In this document: positions 41,960 to 54,261 of the stretch, in pieces
Numbering within the stretch: the first letter of the stretch is position 1
Layout of the letters: each line of letters begins with the position of its first letter
Assembly: GCA_037951105.1 (NCBI GenBank)
Contig: JBAMJV010003141.1
Coordinates: 1-64,000, forward strand
Reading direction: 5' to 3'
Source of the DNA: Echinarachnius parma
Lineage: Eukaryota > Echinodermata > Echinoidea > Clypeasteroida > Echinarachniidae
Length of the DNA: 64,000 bases
Notes under the pieces: generated by a model
Seen by the model: the letters and a program-made list of their open reading frames with translations, nothing else
Databases searched by the model: none
Told to the model about the DNA's origin: nothing
Translations under genes and position numbers: made by a program

Positions 41960-42990
41960 TGAAGAAAAATAAATAATACTATTGAGAAATGTGACTCTAA
42001 CATTGCAACTACGTATAAATTAAAACTCTGATATAGTTTATATTATTGTGTTAGAATAAAAATTAAAAAAATAATAATGTAATCAAAGTGCAATCATCAC
42101 AAAGAATTAATATGTATGGAAAACAATCAAAATTTTAATTATAATCATCAAGAAGAATATCAATATTGTGAATTTCATCTAAGTTCAAAACAAGAGAAAA
42201 TTTGAAGTTGATTTAAGTATAAATATATATGATTAATCATACACAATGTGTTACTTTTAAAATCGCGTGAAACTATAAATAAACAACAATCAATGTAATT
42301 ACATTACACATCTTAAGCCAAGTATAAATACTGTTGAGAAATTTGATTCTAACATTACAACTACATATAAATTAATTATTGTGTTAGAATGTTATCACAG
42401 TACAATCATCACAAAGAATTATTCTATATCACACTATTTTAAATTAAAAACGCAGGAAATTTGTTACAACTTATTTAATTGCAAATTCCAATTTTTACAT
42501 ACATTACATTTTACATACACTAAGCAATACATATAAATCAAATCGAATCTAAATCTAATATTGCAACTGAATCAAACCAATCTGCATCAATACAACAATA
42601 ATTATACAATTACAAATTTACAGTATGGAATATGGAGCACAATCAATAATATACTGCGTAATAATAATTAAGAAGAATGTAATTAATCTACATTCAGAAC
42701 ACACAAAAACATGCTTTACTACCCATTTCAACGTACAATCCTAACAATATTACCACTCACAATGATTTTCAAGTAATTATTCGAACTATTAATAACCAAC
42801 ACTCAATTGAGCTACACACTTAAGGCCAATTACTAAATACAATTTAACAATTTAAATCTAACAATTCAACTGAATCAAGCTACAATATAATACTTCATAG
42901 TTTATATAAAGTAAATATGCACGATGAAATGCTAAAGTAAGACGTGAAACAAAACACTAAACATCTATCATAAGGCACATCATATTGCTA
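41960..42990. other. Very AT-rich tract, no gene
   Basis: Low-complexity-like AT sequence with scattered AATCAATC words and no supportable exon. It lies between two minus-strand LINE scraps from different parts of a LINE. Confidence 0.5.
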
Positions 42991-42994
42991 CACA

Positions 42995-43200
42995 ATTGTT
43001 AAACATGATGAAGGTGGTTTTGTAATCTAGCGAGACACGTGGACAAGGTCCACGGTCACCCCGAGCGCAAATTCAACGGAAGCTCATTCCATAAGCGTGG
43101 GAAATTATAAATGGCTGAGCAATGCAACCGCTGGGTTCGCGCCCGGAGGTGGATGAACTTGCCATTTACCTTGTCAACATCTCCAACCACGTCACAGTTG
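42995..43200 (-). pseudogene. LINE ORF2 C-terminal fragment
   Basis: Minus-strand codons encode VDKVNGKFIHLRARTQRL, then YNFPRLWNELPLNLRSG, a stop, and after it RLQNHLHHV. The block R....F..RLWNELP..LRS.....F...L..HL is the usual end of a non-LTR ORF2. It lies upstream of the RT-entry scrap at 41848 on the same strand, so the two come from separate insertions. Confidence 0.6.
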
Positions 43201-44624
43201 ATAAACCCGAACAATGTTTTAACAACATAAGTAAATTAACAACACCTTCTTCAACAGATGGCGTAAATATTTAACATGGCCCCATCAACCACCATCGAAT
43301 CAAGTTGTGATACTTACAGGCCTGGACTTAGTAACATTGTCCAAATCCTCAAAACTCAATCGGAACTCTAGTGGTTTTCTCATACCTTATCACATCCATA
43401 TTAACAATAAAAGCACGGGACAGGTTTCGTTTTTTTTCAAATTTCCATTTCGTTCAAAAGATATTTACGATTAAAGTGTTTACTTTAGATATGAAATTGT
43501 CTACGAGATAATTTCATGCCGCGTACAAAGTAAGTACTATGAGTTAGTGATTTATCACTTTGCATTTTGCATATTTTGTATATCTCAGCAAAACAAAAAA
43601 AAACATCCAATTAACGTGACATTTTCATATATTACTTTGTGGACATATCAGATCACTCCAAAACACATCTTATTAATCACTGATCACTGTTTGCAATTGC
43701 CAAAAAAGTTACTAGATCCCTTTGAATCTAAGATGGCTTCAAATTGTCAAAATGGCCGCTATCGGCTTACTTGAATATTTCATTTTAAATGTTTTTTTAT
43801 AGGCCTTCAAATGTGATCAGACTTAGTTTTGAACCTCATATCCAAATTGGTGGCAATTCAAAATCTCTTTCAGATTGAATTTTAAATTTGTATTAAACTA
43901 AGATTAGTCCGGTATTTAACATTTTAAATGTAAGGTATAATGAGGATGGGAGAATTAAATATAATTTTGAAATTTAAATCCAAATTGCAGGCCACATATC
44001 ATCTTAGATATATACCAACTAAGTAAATTATACTTCAAATAAGGAGAAAACATTCTCTTTTTGTAGTTTACGTTCAGAAGAGACTTATATTACAATATTG
44101 TACAGCGTAAACTAGAATGAAAATAGTCAACATGTATTAATCGTGCATAGCATCGAGTGTAACAGCATTGAATTATATGTTGTCATATGTTGTCATGGAA
44201 GAGTCTCCCATCGAAGCACCATGAACATATGATTTGGAGATGCAATACACATAACGTTTACTATCATAAATAGTTTGAACTGGGATGACTCGTGGCTTTT
44301 TAGGTGTATGCCCTGATCACTTTTATATTTGTATATACATGTACATTGTATTGTTTTAATAAAAAAATGAAATTAAATATCTGACTAACCTACGTATAAG
44401 TTATCTAGTTACTAAGTGCTTCATAGGATAAAAGAAAGCTATTTATTGAACAATTTTAAACACGTCTTAACATTTATATATATTGATTTGTTTGTATTAT
44501 TTTTGCTACTTCATAATAATATTTCTCGCATTTTCAGAATATCAAACTAGTTAAATTGCGTTCTCAAGTTGCATGTTGAATATTTTAACTAGACTTTGTC
44601 TAAATTGTTGATTTGAGTAAGGGG
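43201..44624. other. No gene recognised
   Basis: AT-rich. The only landmark is GTCAAAATGGCCGCTATCGG at 43746, another YY1-like word. Open frames here lack domain or splice support. Confidence 0.5.
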
Positions 44625-44855
44625 CCTTGCAAAGTTAAACAAATTCCAAACATCCAGATAAAATTTGGATAGAGATCACCTCACCCACCCACACCCCCTA
44701 TCCAAACTTTGTTTTTTGTTTTTTTTTTTTGGGAGGGGGGGGGGGGGGTGGGGGGGGTTCCAAATTGTTTTACTTTGTATCCAAAATGGCACTGGACCCA
44801 CCCACCCACTTCCAAATCTTATTTGGATGTTTGGATTTTTCTTAAATTTGCAAGG
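44625..44855. mobile_element. Foldback MITE, CCTTGCAAA ends
   Basis: CCTTGCAAAGTTAAACAAATTCC and CATCCAGATAAAATTTGG are inverted at the right as CCAAATCTTATTTGGATG and TTAAATTTGCAAGG. The loop contains T and G runs. Length is 231 bp; non-coding. Confidence 0.65.
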
Positions 44856-46448
44856 CATATCTATAAAGGATGTCTTTATTTTGTTGTGTATTACATAATA
44901 TACGGTCCATTTCAATCTTGACTTTTCTTTGAGCAGATGCATCTCGGCGGGAGCTTTCCCGCCATATAAAATGTGTCAATTGCATTTATATTTTAATTTT
45001 ATATTAAAATTGTATATTTTGAGCACTTAAAGATACCTTTTAAAGTTTTTTGAGCGGTTAAAATCTTATAACGAAGACCTGATACCAGATGTCAGGACAT
45101 ATTTTCTGGGTTTCTGTAAGTAACTTGAAATCGTTGGATTATTTGTGATTGTCTACCAAGTGGTAGGTTTTAAGCGTTACCTACGAATGCATTTTGTTTG
45201 CACTCTTAGCTTAGGTGATAAGTTCGTCATACGATTGAAAATGTGTGCTTTATATATACCCTCATGCGTGTACTATTGAAATGCAGTATCCAAAATCTTA
45301 CTGTACAGCAGCCAGAAGCGGCAACAGATGAAAGAACCCATTTGGTAACACAATGACGCTACATACGTATACACGTTAAACATGTCGTAGCTTCAATATG
45401 TAAGTAGATTAGTGAAAGAAAACTTAGGAAAAAATTGGATTACAGTATAGCACAACGGTAATATGTGCCAGCATTTTAGGAGATATTCAACAAAATGTGC
45501 TGCATTTTAGGTAATTTTAACAAAATTATACGTTACCTACGAATATAAATAAAGGTAGGCTAATGCCTGCACAGACGTTATTTCAAAGGTCGACATTATG
45601 GAGATATTAAGGCTATTTCTAGGAAATGAGCGTGTTATGTTAAGAAACAAATATCCTGTTCATGCAGTAACATATTCATATGTTTTTCACTTTTAGATTA
45701 CGAGCACACCAGATAAAACAATACACGTTTTCCCCTCAATAAACAGTAAACAAAAAGCTGGCGTCCCTGTTCAACAAGTGTATTCATCACATTAATTAAT
45801 AAATTTAAGTGTATGATTGGAAGACATACTTTGGCAATAGATTAAAACCAAAATAACGATGGTCAATGGTTTTATAAACCAGTAGTGAGACATCATGTTA
45901 TGGGGAACTCTTTATTCGTAGGTAAGAAGAAAAAAGTAATCCCGTTTGGATGTCTAACCCAATCATAACCATAAAAGTGTGCACTTTTTAATTGGATACT
46001 TTACAATTAAATTAAAATCTCTTTTGCAAATTATTTTAAACTTGAATAAGTAACTACCATTGTAGAAGATGTGTCATCCGCATGAAGTGACTTTTCCGAT
46101 TGTAAACTAAAATTAAATTTACATTTACAATTTATAAACAACATCTCCAGACTTAACTGTTTAAGAGTCACTTAAACATCATTGGACTGATACACAATTG
46201 TTTCTATCCTAAGGATAAAACTCAAACCATTTATACCCTTCATTTCTTATACATACAATTATAATTTTGCACGAATCAAATTTAATGGAATAACATCAAA
46301 CGCTTTTTTCAGGTCTTAGAATATGCCACCTATTAACTGAACTGAATCTATATTTTTAATAACTATTCTACTATGTGTGACACGCATGTAGCTGTTGAGT
46401 TTAATGGCCTAACACCGGAACGCTCATTTGATATGATTTTTTGACAAG
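44856..46448. other. No gene recognised
   Basis: AT-rich sequence without a credible exon, repeat or RNA gene. TCGGCGGGAGCTTTCCCGCC at 44945-44964 contains a small palindrome (GGCGGGA...TCCCGCC). Confidence 0.45.
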
Positions 46449-46877
46449 TTAAAGGGAAAGTTGAGTTTTGGTAGAGAGGGCGCTAGACTACTTAATTGGT
46501 TTGTGAGGTAATGAAAAACTGAGTGTAAAATTTGAAAGAGCATAATATTTAAACAATAAAATCATCTTTGTTTGATCAAAATCGGTTCAGAAACGGCTGA
46601 AATATCCATAAATATAACAATTTGTAATAAACCCGGGGCCCCGGGTTTATTAGAGAATTTTGAACCAGCCGTTAAAAATTTTTAAAAAATGCTTCCTCTT
46701 TTCAAAAAGTTACAAAATAGGTATTTATATAGTTGTTGGTTATTTCTCTATCTAATCACTATTTCAACAAAGCATCACATGCACAATATTTTATTCAAAA
46801 TGGTTGAAACCGATGAGTGTTTAGAGAGCGCCCTCTTACGTTTTAACGGCTCTTTTTTAATGATAACATGATCTTTA

Positions 46878-48604
46878 GATAGATAGATAGATAGATAAAT
46901 GGTATTTATTGCTCCATGAATGGCAGTTTCACAACTGAATTGCACATGAGTTACAAAAGTTTGTCATATATACATTGTAAAAATCACAGAACATTTAAAA
47001 TCGTGTCTTATTAATATTGCATAAATACCATGACCAGTTAAAAACAGTTAAAAAATAATTCTTGAAAGAATGATTAAGTCCAATTATGTACTACTATATA
47101 AACTGAACAAATTCAAAGAATAAAATAGTAATTAAATATAGTTTAACACATATTGATACAATAAACATAATCATTAAACGAATGAACGCAAATCAGAACA
47201 TTACGATTACAAAATATTACAATGAATATAAACATGAGCAAATCAGCTTTTGTTATACAGGCGAATCAAATTTGGTATAGGACTATTTTGCATTCGATTT
47301 GTTTTACATTTAAAATCCGAAATTTTCTTTGAATTTCTAAGTGTTCTTGTACATTGTTTTTGTGGGAGAAATTGTTGAAATTGGTCGGTGAGTGATAATG
47401 TTTTTTGAAAGAAAGTAACACATAAATCTTGACGCCTTTTATCTAGTGTTTGAAGTTGGGATTGTTCAAGTGCATTTGTATAATCATTATAATCCCTACG
47501 AAAAATTATCCGCAACGCTCTCTTTTGAATTCTCTCTAATCTCTCTTTTTGACTTTGTGTGAGTCCTCCACTCCAAACAGGACTGGCATATTCAAGTAGA
47601 GGGCGAATATAACCAACAAAAACAGTGATAAGGTCTTCCTGTGGAAGACCATATTTAACCAAAGAACGGAGCATATATAATTTTGCACTTGCCCTTTTTA
47701 CAATGTCTTTTATGTGAGCATCCCACTTTAAATCATTTTGTATAGTGATTCCTAATAATTTAACTTCACTCACTGTTGTCAATAAACAATTCTCTAAAAT
47801 TATACTCGTCCTATTAACTGGTGCCCTAGAGAAAAAAATATCCATTGTCAAACATTTCATAGGATTTAGTTTCATTTTATTATCATCAGCCCAGACAGAT
47901 AAGTTATCAGCAGCCTCCTGCATTTGTAAATCTTGGGCAAATTTGCGGCACTCAATCATTGTTAGATCATCAACATATTTCAAAATGTGTATGTCATTAT
48001 CTAATTTAAAGTCATTAATCATAATTAAAAATAATAAAGGACCCAGCTTTGTACCTTGAGGGACTCCAGCATGAATAGTACATGAGTCAGACAGAACACC
48101 ATGGTAACGAACACATTGTGTACGACAAGAAAGGAAGTCACAAATCCAGGTTATTGCTGAGGATTGGACCCCTATTTGATGTAACTTGCTTATAGCTACG
48201 GTGTGGTCAATTCGATCAAAAGCTTTCTTAAAGTCAGTTAAAAGAATTGTTGACAGTGTTTTAGGAGTCTCGGCATTTAAATACAAATGATGAAGAATAT
48301 TAATTAAACAATGAGATGTTGATAAACATTTTCTATTTCTAAATTGAAACTGGTCAATTTGTTGTCCAATGTCTTGCAATATCCATTTTGCCATAAAACC
48401 TTCTATAACTTTAGCAAAATGGTCGGTCAAAGATATTGGTCTTAGTTTGTCAATACTTGGTGTACTTGTTTTGGGAATTGGAACAACAATTGCATGCTTC
48501 CAAACATCTGGAACCTTTCCAGAGCTGAAAGAAGTGTTAATTATTCGAGTCAATGGCACAGCAAGTTCCACGGAAAACTGGCGGATGAGTCGTGCAGAGA
48601 TACC
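46878..48604 (-). mobile_element. 5'-truncated LINE (CR1/Jockey group) with 7-bp duplication
   Basis: ATCTTTA flanks both sides (46871-46877, 48605-48611). On the minus strand the insertion begins inside ORF2 and ends in a (TATC)n tail at 46878-46900, a short-repeat 3' tail as in CR1-like elements. The protein part shows no stop, so the insertion is fairly recent. Its host MITE gives independent confirmation of both boundaries. Confidence 0.85.
47243..48604 (-). CDS. LINE ORF2 C-terminal two-thirds: reverse transcriptase
   Basis: This is a reverse transcriptase of a non-LTR retrotransposon, which copies the element's RNA at the target site. The frame is open to the truncation point; codons before the first long-frame start read GISARLIRQFS. 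Motifs in order: VVPIPK, LRPISLT, LLTDFKKAFDRIDH, GVPQGTKLGPLLF, the catalytic KYVDDLTM (YVDD rather than the commoner YADD/FADD), VKLLGITIQNDLKW, then the C-terminal YIRPLLEYASPVWSG and RIQKRALRIIF. The endonuclease domain and ORF1 are missing through 5' truncation, so this copy cannot move by itself. GFMAKWILQDIGQQIDQFQF favours a CR1/Rex/L2-like clade over RTE (inference). Confidence 0.85.
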   Translation of the reverse strand, partial: GISARLIRQFSVELAVPLTRIINTSFSSGKVPDVWKHAIVVPIPKTSTPSIDKLRPISLTDHFAKVIEGFMAKWILQDIGQQIDQFQFRNRKCLSTSHCLINILHHLYLNAETPKTLSTILLTDFKKAFDRIDHTVAISKLHQIGVQSSAITWICDFLSCRTQCVRYHGVLSDSCTIHAGVPQGTKLGPLLFLIMINDFKLDNDIHILKYVDDLTMIECRKFAQDLQMQEAADNLSVWADDNKMKLNPMKCLTMDIFFSRAPVNRTSIILENCLLTTVSEVKLLGITIQNDLKWDAHIKDIVKRASAKLYMLRSLVKYGLPQEDLITVFVGYIRPLLEYASPVWSGGLTQSQKERLERIQKRALRIIFRRDYNDYTNALEQSQLQTLDKRRQDLCVTFFQKTLSLTDQFQQFLPQKQCTRTLRNSKKISDFKCKTNRMQNSPIPNLIRLYNKS

Positions 48605-48893
48605 ATCTTTACTACGTCATTTGTAATTTTGTGTTCCTTTCTAGTTATAACTATTAGTTTGTAATGTAATGATGCAGGTTTTGGTTACTAAAATTCAGTT
48701 TCACTAAAACTGTTCTCTCCTTACCAGAACTCAACTATCCCTTTAACACAATCATACAACTGTTTATGTACAGCCTTTTGCAATATTTTGGAAATAATTG
48801 GCTCTACCAAAATCCTTTTATTTGCGAAGTGTACGTTTGATTGTTAAATTTGTATTGTCGTTTGCCAGTTAAATCAAAACTTTAACCTAATGG

Positions 48894-48968
48894 TAGAAAT
48901 AGTATTGGTAGTATCAGTTGCAGCAGCAGCAGCAGTAATAGTAGTAGTAGTAGAAGTAGTAGTAGTAA

Positions 48969-49038
<70 letters not shown>

Positions 49039-49123
49039 AGTAGTAGTAGTATTAGTAGTTAGAATATAAGAAATATAAGAGGTAGTAATATTAGTAGTAG
49101 GAGTAGTAGTAGTAGTTGTAGTA

Positions 49124-49192
<69 letters not shown>

Positions 49193-49322
49193 ATAGTAGT
49201 AGTAGTAGTGGTAGTAGCATTATTAGTAGAAGTAGTAGTTTTTGTTGTAGTAGTAGTCGTCGTGGTAGTTGTTTTTGTAGTAGTAATAGTTGCAGCGTAG
49301 TCCACATAGTAGTAGTAGTATT
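48894..49322. repeat. (AGT)n trinucleotide microsatellite
   Basis: More than 400 bp of AGT/GTA repeats with a few interruptions (CAGCAGCAG at the left, TAGAATATAAGAAATATAAG in the middle). The frames it opens encode poly-Thr, poly-Leu or similar and are artefacts. Confidence 0.95.
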
Positions 49323-49530
49323 TATATTACAATATATCACCATCATATATCACCTTCTCACAGCCTGCTATCAAAATTGGTTTTACTGTACATTAATCAA
49401 ATACAATTATCGTTATTAACATTATTATTATCGTGATTTCTAATAACAGTGTCGAGATTGCGTAGGCGCACCAATTTTGGATACAAACCGACTACAACAA
49501 AAAATAACATTCAGCTCTGGTAATCGTGAT

Positions 49531-50105
49531 TTAGTCCATGTTTTCAACCAAACGCTTGTAATACTCATGTTTCGCACGTTCTTCACCAGCAACCTTTTCT
49601 TTCGCATTCTTTTTCCACTCTTCATGCCTTTCCTTGCGGTATCTTATCCTGTCCTTTTGATTTGCATCCAGGGCTTGTAGTTCCTTCTCATGTGTTGTTT
49701 CCTCAAAGTCCTTTCTGTTGATCGCTCTCTCTCGCTCGGCCATTGCCACTTCAATTTCTGCCTTACGGAGGAAATCTACTTTCTTCTTCTCCTCGGTATT
49801 GAAATCATGTTGCTGCTTTTCCTTCGATATGTTTTTTTTTTTCGTTATATCCCGCTCAAGTTCATCATCCTTCTGCTTTAAATACATGTTTCCACGCTTG
49901 CCGTCTACAATAAAGCAATACAGAATATCCAGGAGGGTAGATTTCGTGTCGAGATTAATTTCTTGGTACGCCGTTGTTGCGTTTTCAATGAAGAAAACTT
50001 TGTTCCTACCTACCCCGTATTCGTTCTCAAGAGTCTGAGTCAGTTTGTCAATGGTGTCGGAATTCATCTTGTCTTTGTGTGTGACGATAACCATTGGACG
50101 CCGAC
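49531..50105 (-). CDS. Last exon of a P-loop GTPase-like protein (IFI44-like) with helical tail
   Basis: This looks like a host gene, not a transposon. The minus strand has TTCTCATTGTCACAG before the exon at 50105; the exon starts in phase 1 and ends at a TAA (49531-49533). The first part, PMVIVTHKDK, fits the G4 position of a GTPase (THKD in place of TKxD). NKVFFIENATTAYQ is the following strand with the FxENxT pattern of invertebrate IFI44-like proteins, and STLLDILYCFIV is the last helix of the domain. From about residue 85 the chain becomes a charged K/E/R-rich helix, probably a coiled coil (RKERHEEWKKNAKEK), to the end LVENMD. The upstream exon at 62914-62981 joins in phase. The nucleotide-binding P-loop must be in exons beyond the window. 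Soluble cytosolic location is inferred. Confidence 0.65.
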
Positions 50106-50894
50106 CTGTGACAATGAGAATGATGCAAATGCTCTGTTAAAAAATAACGCATTTTGAAGAATACCTACAATTTAATTGTGACGGGTAGATGATGCGCCTT
50201 CAGTGTTAGTGGATCGATTGTGTAGGTCATACGTCTATGTTTTGTACACGACAAATGGGAGCTTTAGAAAAGGGATAAGGCTGTCCTAAAAATATCCTTA
50301 GTCACTAATTTGTTTAAATTGGGCAATGCAATTTCATAAACGGTATATAAGGAAATGGAGTTATAATTAAACCCTCATCAACAGAGCATCGACATAGGAA
50401 AGGTATCTGAAATCTAAAATAATCTAAAAATAGTATCTTTCAATTTTTCCTTATTGTACAAGCGTTGAAGGCAGAACAATTTTGTTAGTTGTTTTATTTT
50501 CCACTTTTTCATATCAATACAAACAAACATCATACAAATATATGTTACCAGTCACATGCATGTTTGACAAAAATGTTTCTAGTTAAATAAAAGCAAAACA
50601 AACATATTGATTGGTGCCAATGAACCGTGAAAACATCGTCTGCATAATAACAAAAAAAAGAAATACGGGGGAGAATGGATCCCTTAATACATGTATGTAA
50701 TGTCTAGCAAGTTATTTACAAAAGAAAAAAGTAGGAGACAACTTTTCGTAAGCGTAAATGCTTGTAGTCGGGGCTGTTGGGGATATTTTGGTGCAGATTC
50801 TTCAAAAAGCACAAAATTTTGCCCAGAGTAGTCCATACCATACTATTATGATTTCTGTCGGGCGCCAAGAAGGGCGCCCTCTTGGGGCCGCGAT

Positions 50895-51370
50895 ATTTGG
50901 CAAATCCAAAATGGCCGCCATATGAGTTCAAAATCTAGTGTAGCTTCAAAACAAACCAAACAAAAACAAAAAAGAGCTAGCATAATAAAAGTTTATATTA
51001 ATTTGTGGTTTTCAGGGTCATGGAAACTGATTAAGATGTTCTTTCATCTATTTAAGTTCTCCTTGGGGTATCATGTTTGTCAAATCCAAAATGGCCGCCA
51101 TCTGAGTTAAAGGTCAAGTTTATTTTCAACGAATAGGGGCTAGCATTAAAAAGGTTTATATGAATATTGGGGTTTTCAGGGTCATAGAATCTGATTATGA
51201 TGCTCTTTTATAAAGCTGAGGTCTCTTTGGGTCTGTCATCCTTGTCATACTGGTAAAATCCAAAATGGCCGCCATCTGAGTTAAAGGTCAAGTGCAGTTT
51301 CAAAAGGAAAAGGCATGGCATAAACAAGTATTCATAAATATGGGGTTTAGGGGGTCAGAGAATCTGAGTA
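50895..51370. repeat. 150-bp tandem repeat with AAAATGGCCGCCATCTGAG
   Basis: AAATCCAAAATGGCCGCCAT occurs at about 50904, 51083 and 51258, each followed by GAGTTAAAGGTCAAGT-like text, a GGGCTAGCATWA word, and TTTTCAGGGTCATGGAA / CTGATTATGATG. There are three units plus a partial one, diverged. Confidence 0.7.
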
Positions 51371-52019
51371 TGATGGTCTTTCATTTTGTTTGTTTATGTT
51401 ATTTGTTTCATGTCATTAGTTTATTGATGATTCTGAAACAATGACATAAATAGGAAAAATATTTTCTATTCATCGTCGTCATTGTATTTTATTCATTTTT
51501 AGCTATAGTGAGAAATCGATTGCATGTCAAGCTTACATTATCGCTTTAAGTTTCCAGGAGTGAAACATACATTTACGAAGATCAGCCGATCAGAAGTCCT
51601 GCATTTAAGTGCCTTATATTGTTATTATGGTATAATCTGATATCACATGTTGATTACATTAGGTTGTTATTTTAACACTACCAGGAGCATCCGAGATAAC
51701 ACGTATAACAAATAACAGGAAGGTGGTCAGGTTCATGGAAAGTTCCGGTTGATCATAAGGCTCTCTATTTTTCTTTGTTTTTCTTATGTTTCGTGTTCAG
51801 GGCCTTCGGTGGGAAAAATCCCGTCCCAGTGTTTTCACTTTCTTATTACTTCCTCACTTCCCTTTGTCTATAATTGTGAACTACGATTGTAAATGTGTCA
51901 CGAACATAGTTTTATCATTTTAGATCTATACTCCGCAAACAAATAAACAGGACACTTGTTTAAGTTGTAAAATTTCATATTTATGTACGATAAAGTGTAA
52001 ATGTTCATATATCAAATTA

Positions 52020-54261
52020 TAAGGGGAGGGCCAATGTCGAAAAAAGTGACTTTAGGTTGCCAGATCTCCACAACAAGTTTAAACCGATTCTAATTGCAAG
52101 TATTTTTAATAAGGCAACATAATTCAGAGGTCTACCTCAAAATTGTTGTTGCGAATACCTCCAAATCCAAGATGGCGTCCAAAAAGGCAGCCGTTTTGTA
52201 TTGCTATAGATAATTGGCGAGATTTCCCAAACGACACCTTATATCAAGATTATTCTGCAATCATATTAAAGACAATTAGATGTCCTATAACCTGATACCA
52301 AACACCGTGAGGTTCAGGATATGTATCACGGTCATTTTTAGCCCCAAGCTCAAATTTTATGAATTTTGTCCCCAAAATATGAAATTATTGATTTACATAA
52401 TTACATATAAATCAATAATTGTATTAGCAGTCAATCTAATACTTTTCAAAAAACTGTCCAATGATATCGAAAATACACCCTGACAATTTCAAATGTATAT
52501 CGTATCTGAACAACAAGTTATAGTACTTTGAAGTCAACATTAGCTATCCACAAAATGGGTAGTTTTGCATGATTTCTCATGCTATACAGGGTGTCTCAAA
52601 AATGTGTAATCTTAATAAGAGGATTTGTATACCAAATGATTGCGTCAATTTCGGGACACCTTCAGTTCCAGTTATGAACAAATACAAAAAGAAACACAAT
52701 TTCTTGTAATATGATGAATATTTCACCATCATTATGTATAGTCCGCGTAGATGTTGTGTCTGTCCTGTATTTGTTTAACTGCATTTATCATCAATCAAAC
52801 GCTAAATATGAACTTAATTCCACTCCACATGAAGCATTCCAGTCAGCTGCATACTGACGCACATGCCATGCATATTGCGAATTCGAATCATACTGGGTGT
52901 CCATGATGTGTTTAAAACAGTATCAAGATCATGCTCATTATCTTTAATAAGTGTCTTACTGAAGGACTGAAGTACACAATATTCGGGACATACTGTAATA
53001 TGTGCAGAGCGTATCTAGCTTCGAACACCATCTTGATCGCGAGGAACGCACCCTTCATGCCCCTCATATCTTATTACATGTACCTGCATGGAGACCATAA
53101 AGGTCTATACAATTTGTCTGACTCAGTATTAAAACAAAACAATCTCAATTGCTAAACTAATATGCACAACACCGAAAAGCCTCAGCAAGCCGAATGTTTA
53201 TTTTTTTTGCACTACACTGTACTCGTGTAACCATGGTAACAACAGCCGATTATGGACAAAGATATACCAAATCAACAAATATTTACTTTAAAAACTTACA
53301 AATAGCAGCTATAGGGTGTTATTTTACATGTGATTTGTTTTCCTCCATGTTCACGAGAAAATTAGGGTGCATAATGCGGCTTGTAGTAGCCAAATATATG
53401 ATTTATTATATTTCTATTGTTGTTGTTACCACGGTTACAAATGTACATGGTGGTACAAAAAGTTACCCTATAAAAGATAAACCTAATAGCCTATTCAAAG
53501 TGTTTTCCGAACCCTGAAAAAGTCTAGCTAACTGTGGTGTTCCGAATAATAATCATGTTAAAAACATAATTATCAAGATATGGTCGATCCAACTGTAAAT
53601 GACGAGCGCCTCCCATTCGAATATTGCACTATGCACTTTGCATGATGGATTTATTATTGCAGTGAAATTACCGATACACTATTTTCGTGTACTATTGCAA
53701 ACCGATGGCGGCATATTTATAACATAAAAGAAGAAAACTGAAGGTTTTGCTGAAAAATGGTATCAACAATATGTCATTATTTAGGAGAAATTCTTGAATA
53801 AAGTCCGTAAACAAGAATTACATTTATTGGGGCACCCTGTATAGTGTTCGAAATCGTACAAATTGGCTGTATTTTTCGATATCAAATGCTGAGTTCCAAG
53901 AACTATAACTTTTTGTTCAGATACAATATACACTTGCAATTTTTAGAGAGTATTGTTAATATAATTGGACAGTTTTTCGAAAAGTATTAATTGAACTGCT
54001 AATGCAATTATTGATATATGCCGAATTATGTAAATCAATAATTTCATATTTTTGGGAAAAAATGCCTAAAATTTGAGTTTGGGGCTAAAAATTACCGTGT
54101 TACATATTCTGAAACCCATTGTGTTTGGTATCAGATTATAGGAAATTTGATTGTCTTTAATATGACCGCAAAATCATGCCTATTCCAGGTGTTGTTTGTG
54201 AGAGATCTGGCAACCTAAGTCCTTAAGGAAGCCACTTTTTCGATGTTGGCCCTCCCCTTAT
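52020..54261. mobile_element. Large palindromic element (TAAGGGGAGGGCC ends) split at its centre
   Basis: The left arm (52020-52586) and the right arm (53840-54261) are inverted copies almost to the centre: TAAGGGGAGGGCCAATGTCG against TGTTGGCCCTCCCCTTA, and further in CACGGTCATTTTTAGCCCC against GGGGCTAAAAATTACCGTG. Without the central insertion it would be a palindrome of about 1 kb. It is non-coding. Confidence 0.75.
52587..53839. mobile_element. 1.25-kb element with CAGGGTGTC ends at TATA
   Basis: CAGGGTGTCTCAAAAATGT and TTATTGGGGCACCCTG are inverted short ends flanked by TATA on both sides (52583-52586, 53840-53843), compatible with a TA or TATA target. Within it, GTAACCATGGTAACAAC and GTTGTTACCACGGTTAC (53228-53447) form another inverted pair, perhaps a second small element. 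I recognise no transposase; the longest frame (53194-53517) has no known motif. Confidence 0.65.

Larger units (their letters stand above)
46449..48746. mobile_element. TTAA-flanked MITE, copy split by a LINE
   Basis: TTAAAGGGAAAGTTGAGTTTTGG at the left and AACTCAACTATCCCTTTAA at the right match copy 1 in order (GTGAGGTAATGAAAAACTG, GAGAGCGCCCTCTTA, TTTTTAATGATAACA, then after the LINE TAACTATTAGTTTGTAATG). Without the LINE the element would be about 570 bp. Confidence 0.75.

Noticed and set aside
48874-49346. Poly-Thr and poly-Leu open frames
   Set aside because: They arise from an (AGT)n microsatellite and have no flanking exon.
53194-53517. A 107-codon plus frame inside the CAGGGTGTC element
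   Set aside because: It crosses an inverted repeat pair (53228-53447) and shows no transposase motif.
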